This document shows positions 6,640-10,992 of a stretch of 10,992 bases of DNA, piece by piece. Position numbers and translations under genes: made by a program. The stretch covers positions 1-10,992 of the forward strand of contig NZ_CAAFUZ010000005.1 in assembly GCF_900766305.1 (NCBI RefSeq), given 5' to 3'. How positions within the stretch are numbered: the stretch's first letter is position 1; each line of letters opens with the position of its first letter. The notes under the pieces are model-generated. The model ran no database searches, had not been told where the DNA came from, and was given only the letters and a program-made list of their open reading frames with translations. The DNA comes from an uncultured Gemella sp. (GTDB lineage Bacteria; Bacillota; Bacilli; Staphylococcales; Gemellaceae).

Positions 6640-6897
6640 TTATAGAGCTGTAAATGCAGCTGTAAATCCAAAAATTATGCCTGGTGAGTTGGCTATAACT
6701 ATTGGCCAATCACGTTTTTCTCCTAGTAGACCATAAAGTACCCAAAGAGTACAGTTTATTCCTGCAACGAAAGGTTGAATAAAGTCTCCTTTATGACCGT
6801 GTATATTTCCTGAAATTTGTGGTATATATGATATATACATTAGCATAGCTGTGAATGTTGCTACCCAACTAAGTATTTTAAAAAATTTTGTATTCAT
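6640..6897 (-). CDS. SemiSWEET-family sugar transporter (PQ-loop/MtN3)
   Basis: An 85-residue membrane protein with three hydrophobic helices (about 8-28, 41-59 and 65-83), the size of bacterial SemiSWEETs. These pair as dimers to form a six-helix facilitator for sugars. The PQ motif SYIPQI (P26, Q27) closes helix 1. W52 in helix 2 and N70 in helix 3 fit the conserved pocket tryptophan and asparagine. The ATG at 6897 is chosen because AAAGGAG lies shortly upstream; an in-frame ATG at 6957 would add 20 residues but lies within the promoter. It has its own promoter and terminator. The next gene on this strand is the orphan EIIC-like protein, so both may concern sugars. The substrate is unknown. 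Confidence 0.88.
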   Translation of the reverse strand: MNTKFFKILSWVATFTAMLMYISYIPQISGNIHGHKGDFIQPFVAGINCTLWVLYGLLGEKRDWPIVIANSPGIIFGFTAAFTAL

Positions 6898-6921
6898 AAT
6901 TATCCTTCTCCTTTCAAAGTA

Positions 6922-6957
6922 TTGAAATATACTAACATATATTAAAGGATATTTCAA
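6922..6957 (-). promoter_or_regulatory. SemiSWEET promoter lying inside a 9-bp palindrome
   Basis: On the minus strand TTGAAA (6952-6957), a 17-base spacer and TAGTAT (6929-6934) with an extended -10 TG form a promoter. A perfect inverted repeat, TTGAAATAT (6922-6930) and ATATTTCAA (6949-6957) with an 18-base gap, spans the -35 and -10 exactly. This is the arrangement expected of an operator for a dimeric regulator, but no regulator gene is nearby. Confidence 0.5.
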
Positions 6958-7045
6958 GTGAACTTATTAAATACTATAATTGAAAAGGATTTAAATTAAA
7001 TATAATCATGAAGTGATATATATATAATAGTTAGTTTAGTTTGAT

Positions 7046-7074
7046 TTGTATAGTTCGGCATATTATAGTATAAT
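7046..7074 (+). promoter_or_regulatory. Promoter of the YpmS-like gene
   Basis: TTGTAT (7046-7051), a 17-base spacer and a perfect TATAAT (7069-7074) lie about 30 bases before the ATG at 7106. It is divergent from the SemiSWEET promoter. Confidence 0.75.
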
Positions 7075-7105
7075 GTAATTTAAAATAACTAAGGAGTTTT
7101 ACAAG

Positions 7106-7750
7106 ATGAAAGCTTTAAGAAAACTACTATCGCTATTAATAGTATTAGCTCTTTTTTGTGGTGGTATTACATATGCCTTAACACCAGATAATAACATTAA
7201 AAATTCAGAAAAACTAGCAAATGTTCAAGCGTCAACTACATTAGAAGATTTGAATGGAGACTTCCTTTCTAATATTAGTTATGCTAATTCAAAAGTAACT
7301 ACGTCACTAAAAATTGATAATGATACATTTTTATCAATCTTTAAGAACGCAGTTGAAAAAGATTCAGAATTATTAAACGGAAGTTATAAATTAGTTGGAA
7401 ATCATATTGAAGCGAAGTTACCGGTTAAACTAGGACTTTGGGATACTATGATTAATACTAATATTAAAGTAGTAGGTGCAAATAATTCTGTGGACTTAGT
7501 ACTAGAAGATGCTAAAATCGGTAAAGTACCTATACCTGATTTTGCTTTGGAAAAATATTTGAAAGAAGCACTAACAGGAACTGGAGTTGGAGTGAGTGGT
7601 AATACAATTAAGATTAAATCACTAGACGTTCCAGTTATGATCGACAATGTGGAAGTCTCAGGTGGAAATGTTAATGTGACTGCATCACTAACACAAAAAC
7701 AAATCTTACAATATGGCTCTGAAGCTATAAAAAATTACTTTAGAGGATAA
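7106..7750 (+). CDS. Exported or membrane-anchored protein, possibly YpmS/DUF2140-like
   Basis: A 214-residue protein beginning with a basic stretch (MKALRK) and a hydrophobic segment (about 7-24), followed by a polar extracytoplasmic part. A signal peptidase site after A24 is possible; C18 is not in a proper lipobox. The body is rich in beta-strand pattern. The block KVVGANNSVDLVLEDAKIGK (121-140), followed by VPIPDFALEKYLKE, resembles YpmS (DUF2140), a conserved Firmicute protein of unknown function with an N-terminal anchor. The match is from memory and only moderate. AAGGAG (7091-7096) precedes the ATG. It is a single-gene unit with its own promoter and terminator, ahead of ileS. No enzyme motif is visible. 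Confidence 0.7.
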   Translation: MKALRKLLSLLIVLALFCGGITYALTPDNNIKNSEKLANVQASTTLEDLNGDFLSNISYANSKVTTSLKIDNDTFLSIFKNAVEKDSELLNGSYKLVGNHIEAKLPVKLGLWDTMINTNIKVVGANNSVDLVLEDAKIGKVPIPDFALEKYLKEALTGTGVGVSGNTIKIKSLDVPVMIDNVEVSGGNVNVTASLTQKQILQYGSEAIKNYFRG

Positions 7751-7760
7751 AAAATATATT

Positions 7761-7838
7761 AAGACTTTAGAAAACTCTATAGAAGAAAGAGAAGATTATT
7801 CATGTCTCATTCACATATTGTTTTACTAAAGTCTTTTT
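7761..7838 (+). terminator. Terminator after the YpmS-like gene, with a long loop
   Basis: AAGACTTTAG (7761-7770) pairs with CTAAAGTCTT (7826-7835), and AAAAC (7771-7775) with GTTTT (7820-7824) after one bulged A. The T-run ends at 7838. The enclosed 44 bases have no strong structure that I can see, which is a long loop for an intrinsic terminator. Confidence 0.7.
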
Positions 7839-7890
7839 ATAAATTTAAAAATGTTTTCAGAAAATTTTATGTTAAATTCACATAAAATGC

Positions 7891-7919
7891 TTGAAACTTT
7901 ATTCTTAATGTAATATAAT
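7891..7919 (+). promoter_or_regulatory. ileS promoter
   Basis: TTGAAA (7891-7896), a 17-base spacer and a perfect TATAAT (7914-7919). Transcription would start near 7926, just before the base of the T-box Stem I. A TTTTATGT/ACATAAAA inverted repeat (7865-7887) lies immediately upstream. Confidence 0.85.
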
Positions 7920-7926
7920 AAACATA

Positions 7927-8122
7927 TCGTAAATAAAGACAAGACATCTATGTGGAGTTTTAGAGAGAAACTGGTTGGTGAAAAGTTTTATAGAAGCATA
8001 GGAGTTATCACTTTATTGTGTAATAATTTTAATATAGAACAAACAAGTGCTCTTGGTAGGAGTTAAAAGAGGTGGTACCGTGGATACATTTCGCCCTCTA
8101 TAACTTTTACTAAGAGTTTTTT
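7927..8122 (+). promoter_or_regulatory. T-box riboswitch, isoleucine specifier (AUC)
   Basis: T-box leaders sense uncharged tRNA and let transcription proceed when the cognate amino acid is scarce. Stem I has a base helix AATAAAG (7932-7938) with CTTTATT (8011-8017), an upper helix CTATG (7948-7952) with CATAG (7997-8001), and a distal hairpin AAACT/AGTTT (7968-7972, 7984-7988) with loop GGTTGGTGAAA. ATC at 8007-8009, inside the specifier loop and followed by A, reads as an Ile codon. The T-box GGTGGTACCGTGG (8071-8083) lies in an antiterminator with helix AGAGG (8068-8072) and CCTCT (8095-8099). The TGGT at 8073-8076 can pair with the ACCA end of tRNA-Ile. A T-run at 8117-8122 follows a stem CTCTTGGTA (8050-8058) with TACTAAGAG (8108-8116). 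Confidence 0.93.
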
Positions 8123-8140
8123 ATTTTGAAAGGAGATAAA

Positions 8141-10873
8141 ATGGTAGAATTAAAAGATACATTATTAATGCCAAATACGAAGTTTCCAATGCGTGGAAAT
8201 CTTCCAAATAAAGAGCCTCAATTCCTACAACGCTGGGAAGAAATGGACTTATACAACAAAATTTTAGAAAAAAATGCTGGGAAACCTTCATATGTACTTC
8301 ACGATGGACCTCCATATGCGAATGGTAATATCCACATTGGACACGCATTAAACAAAATCTTAAAAGACTTTATCGTTAAATATAAAAACATGAATGGTTT
8401 TGTTTCACCATACGTTCCAGGTTGGGATACTCACGGTCTTCCAATCGAGCAAGTATTAGTAAATAATGGTGTTGATAGAAAATCTATGCCAGCTAATAAA
8501 TTTAGAAACAAATGTAAAGATTATGCTTTAAAACAAGTTGATAAACAACGTGCTGACTTCAAAAAACTTGGAGTACTAGGAGATTGGGATAACCCATACT
8601 TAACTCTTGATCCAAAATTTGAAGCTGAACAAATTCGTGTATTCGGTAAAATGGTAGACAAAGGTTATATCTACAAAGGATTAAAACCTATCTACTGGTC
8701 ACCATCTTCAGAGTCTGCTTTAGCTGAGGCTGAAATCGAGTATCACGACCACACTTCACCATCTATCTATGTTGCATTTGACTTAGTTAGTGAAAATGGT
8801 GCTGTTGAAAAAGGAACTAAGTTTGTTATCTGGACAACTACTCCTTGGACATTACCTGCGAACTTAGGTATCGCTGTTCATCCAGACTTCGAATACCAAG
8901 TTGTTAAATATAATGGAGAAAGCTACTTAGTTGCTAAAGAAAGAGTAGCGTTCTTAGCTGAAAAATTCGGTTGGGAAAACTACGAAACAGGTGAAGTATT
9001 AGTAGGTAAAGATTTAGAGTACTTACTATGTCAACACCCATTCTTAGATAGAACATCTACATTAATCTTAGCTGATTATGTAACACTTGATTCAGGGACT
9101 GGTTTAGTACATACAGCTCCTGGACACGGGGTTGATGACTATCTTGTTGGTCAATTACAATACAAACTTGGAGTATTATCACCAGTTGATAACCAAGGTG
9201 TTCTTACAGAAGAAGCTGGGCAATTCGCTGGTAAATTCGTATTCGATGCGAACAAAGACATTATTGCTCACTTAGATGAAACTGGTGCATTATTAAAACA
9301 AGAAGATATTACTCACTCATACCCACATGACTGGAGAAGTAAAAAACCAATTATCTTCAGAGCTACACCTCAATGGTTCTGTTCTGTTGATGCATTCCGT
9401 TCTGAATTATTAGAAGCTGTAGATAACACTAAATTCTACAGTGAATGGGGTAAACCAAGATTATATAACATGATCCGTGACCGTGGTGACTGGGTAATCA
9501 GTCGTCAACGTGTATGGGGTGTGCCAATTCCTGTATTTTACGCTGAAAACGGAGAAGCTATTCTTGATATCGAGTTAATCGAACACGTAGCGAAAATCTT
9601 CGAAGAAGAAGGATCTAACGTTTGGTTCTACAAAGATGCTAAAGAATTATTACCAGAAGGATATACTCACCCAGGAAGTCCAAACGGTGAATTCACTAAA
9701 GAAATGGACATCATGGACGTATGGTTCGACTCTGGAACATCTCACCAAGGATGCTGTGCAATCCGTGAAGACTTAACTTACCCAGCTGACTTATACCTAG
9801 AAGGAAGTGACCAATACCGTGGATGGTTCAACTCTTCACTTATCACTTCTGTAGCGGTATCTGGAGTAGCTCCATATAAAGAGTTAGTATCTGCTGGATT
9901 CGTTATGGATGGTAATGGTAACAAAATGAGTAAATCATTAGGTAACGTTATTTCTCCTAACGATGTAGGTAAAGAACTAGGTGCTGAGATTATCCGTCTA
10001 TGGTCTGCAAGTGTTGACTACACTCAAGACGTTCGTATCTCTAAAGATATCTTAAAACAAGTATCTGAAACATACAGAAAAATCAGAAATACTTTCCGTT
10101 TCTTATTAGGAAACTTATACAATGGAAGCTTCAACAACAAAACTGATTTAGTTGCGTATGAAAATCTTGAGGAACTAGATAAATACATGGTTCTTAAATT
10201 CGAAAAAGTTGTAGCAAAAGTATTAGATTACTATGAAAACTACCAATTTAACAGTATTACTACTGAACTAATCAACTTCTTTAACGTTGAATTATCTTCA
10301 TTCTACCTTGACTACGGTAAAGATATCCTTTACATCGAAGGTGAAGATTCTCACAAACGTTTAAGTATGTTAACAGTTCTTTACACAGTATTAAGTAAAT
10401 CTGTTAGATTACTTGCTCCAATTCTTTCATTCACAGCTGAAGAAGTATATGATAATATGCCATACGAAGATGCTGAGTCTGTTCACTTAACTGACTTCCC
10501 AGTTAAAAATGTAATCGAAGACGCTGCTTTAGAAGCTAAATGGGATAAACTTCTAGAAGTTCGTGATGATGTGAATAAAGCATTAGAAGAAAGCCGTAAT
10601 GAAAAAGTTATCGGTAAATCTCTAGAAGCTGCTGTTGAAGTATACAGTAACGATGCAGAAGTAGTTGAGTTATTAAACTCTGTTGCTAACTTAAACCAAT
10701 TCTTCATCGTAAGTAAAGTAGCTGTTAAAGAAAACGATGGTGTAGATTATGATCTTGCTACTGTTAAAGTAACAAAAGCTGAAGGACATCGTTGTGAACG
10801 TTGTTGGAACATCGTTGATGAAGTAAACGAAGAAGGTTTATGCCCACGTTGTGCTAGCATCTTAAACAAATAA
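8141..10873 (+). CDS. ileS: Isoleucyl-tRNA synthetase
   Basis: This cytoplasmic class I enzyme charges tRNA-Ile. It has 910 residues, normal for bacterial IleRS. The HIGH motif is at 65-68 (within [12 protein letters not shown]) and KMSKS at 595-599. The CP1 editing domain shows WTTTPW (231-236) and [11 protein letters not shown] (324-334), which hydrolyses Val-tRNA-Ile. The C-terminal zinc finger has C885, C888, C901 and C904. This is the usual bacterial type with the C-terminal zinc site. The ATG at 8141 is chosen because AAAGGAG (8129-8135) lies five bases before it; an in-frame TTG at 8126 precedes that site. Translation begins only 19 bases after the T-run of the T-box terminator. Expression should rise when tRNA-Ile is uncharged. 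The stop codon's last base is the first base of the right repeat copy. Confidence 0.98.
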   Translation: MVELKDTLLMPNTKFPMRGNLPNKEPQFLQRWEEMDLYNKILEKNAGKPSYVLHDGPPYANGNIHIGHALNKILKDFIVKYKNMNGFVSPYVPGWDTHGLPIEQVLVNNGVDRKSMPANKFRNKCKDYALKQVDKQRADFKKLGVLGDWDNPYLTLDPKFEAEQIRVFGKMVDKGYIYKGLKPIYWSPSSESALAEAEIEYHDHTSPSIYVAFDLVSENGAVEKGTKFVIWTTTPWTLPANLGIAVHPDFEYQVVKYNGESYLVAKERVAFLAEKFGWENYETGEVLVGKDLEYLLCQHPFLDRTSTLILADYVTLDSGTGLVHTAPGHGVDDYLVGQLQYKLGVLSPVDNQGVLTEEAGQFAGKFVFDANKDIIAHLDETGALLKQEDITHSYPHDWRSKKPIIFRATPQWFCSVDAFRSELLEAVDNTKFYSEWGKPRLYNMIRDRGDWVISRQRVWGVPIPVFYAENGEAILDIELIEHVAKIFEEEGSNVWFYKDAKELLPEGYTHPGSPNGEFTKEMDIMDVWFDSGTSHQGCCAIREDLTYPADLYLEGSDQYRGWFNSSLITSVAVSGVAPYKELVSAGFVMDGNGNKMSKSLGNVISPNDVGKELGAEIIRLWSASVDYTQDVRISKDILKQVSETYRKIRNTFRFLLGNLYNGSFNNKTDLVAYENLEELDKYMVLKFEKVVAKVLDYYENYQFNSITTELINFFNVELSSFYLDYGKDILYIEGEDSHKRLSMLTVLYTVLSKSVRLLAPILSFTAEEVYDNMPYEDAESVHLTDFPVKNVIEDAALEAKWDKLLEVRDDVNKALEESRNEKVIGKSLEAAVEVYSNDAEVVELLNSVANLNQFFIVSKVAVKENDGVDYDLATVKVTKAEGHRCERCWNIVDEVNEEGLCPRCASILNK

Positions 10874-10947
10874 TGGTTGTATACTAAATCCGGGGCATGG
10901 AAAAATTCCAGCCCCGGATTTCAATTTTTATATGCAAAAAGACAAAT
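10873..10947 (+). repeat. 75-bp inverted repeat, right copy
   Basis: This is an exact reverse complement of bases 1-75. It begins at the last base of the ileS stop codon and ends at 10947, opposite base 1 of the window, so the true repeat may be longer. It contains the hairpin described as the ileS terminator and some flanking sequence on both sides, so it is more than a shared terminator stem. Confidence 0.95.
10886..10930 (+). terminator. Probable ileS terminator within the repeat
   Basis: AAATCCGGGGC (10886-10896) pairs with GCCCCGGATTT (10911-10921); inside, TGGAA (10898-10902) pairs with TTCCA (10906-10910) around an AAA loop, with A10897 bulged. The stem is followed by CAATTTTTA, a short T-tract. 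It is the only terminator candidate behind ileS. Confidence 0.75.
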
Positions 10948-10953
10948 ATCCAA

Positions 10954-10992
10954 TATAATTAAGGTGTACAAAAATAATTAACTAAGAAAGGA
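10954..10992 (+). promoter_or_regulatory. Weak promoter and ribosome binding site of the next gene
   Basis: A perfect TATAAT at 10954-10959 lacks a good -35 box (TATGCA at 17 bases, inside the repeat). AAGAAAGGA at the very end of the window looks like a ribosome binding site for a plus-strand gene starting just past the edge. The gene itself cannot be seen. Confidence 0.4.

Noticed and set aside
1..10947. Composite transposon or integrated element bounded by terminal inverted repeats
   Set aside because: No transposase, integrase or target-site duplication is visible, and the contents are housekeeping genes such as ileS and clpB. An inversion or dispersed repeat is more likely.

Overview
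The window looks like chromosomal DNA of a low-G+C Firmicute (class Bacilli). The signs are AT-rich sequence, strong AAAGGAG-type ribosome binding sites, sigma-A promoters with 17-base spacers, a CtsR-type operator on clpB and a T-box leader on ileS. The gene set and codon use would suit Gemella or a close relative, but the genus is a guess from general resemblance and was not tested.

Layout, left to right. Bases 1-371 hold one copy of a 75-bp repeat, an orphan forward terminator, and the clpB promoter with tandem CtsR heptads and a structured leader. clpB (372-2954, +) encodes the ClpB disaggregase and carries a strong internal ribosome binding site and ATG at the N-domain boundary; its terminator is at 3042-3073. 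A RelB/RelE-type toxin-antitoxin pair (3164-3651, +) has its own promoter and a palindromic operator. It is followed, with no visible terminator, by an Asp/Glu racemase-family gene (3695-4354, +). A bidirectional terminator separates this from a minus-strand block: a LipL-like lipoyl/octanoyl transferase (4433-5254), an orphan PTS EIIC/PfoR-like membrane protein (5433-6482) and a SemiSWEET sugar transporter (6640-6897), each with its own promoter and two of them with visible terminators of their own. Divergent from these is an exported YpmS-like protein (7106-7750, +). Then come the ileS promoter, an isoleucine T-box riboswitch with an AUC specifier, and ileS (8141-10873, +). Directly at the ileS stop codon begins the second copy of the 75-bp repeat, in inverted orientation. 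The last 45 bases hold a weak promoter and a ribosome binding site for a gene beyond the edge.

Most genes are ordinary housekeeping or stress functions in short transcription units: protein disaggregation, lipoate transfer, sugar transport and isoleucine charging. I do not see a multi-gene novel system. The most unusual signals are structural: the perfect 75-bp inverted repeat bracketing about 10.8 kb, the multi-heptad CtsR array with a Shine-Dalgarno-masking hairpin before clpB, the internal clpB start, a 9-bp palindrome spanning the SemiSWEET promoter, and an unusual terminator topology in the ileS T-box leader.
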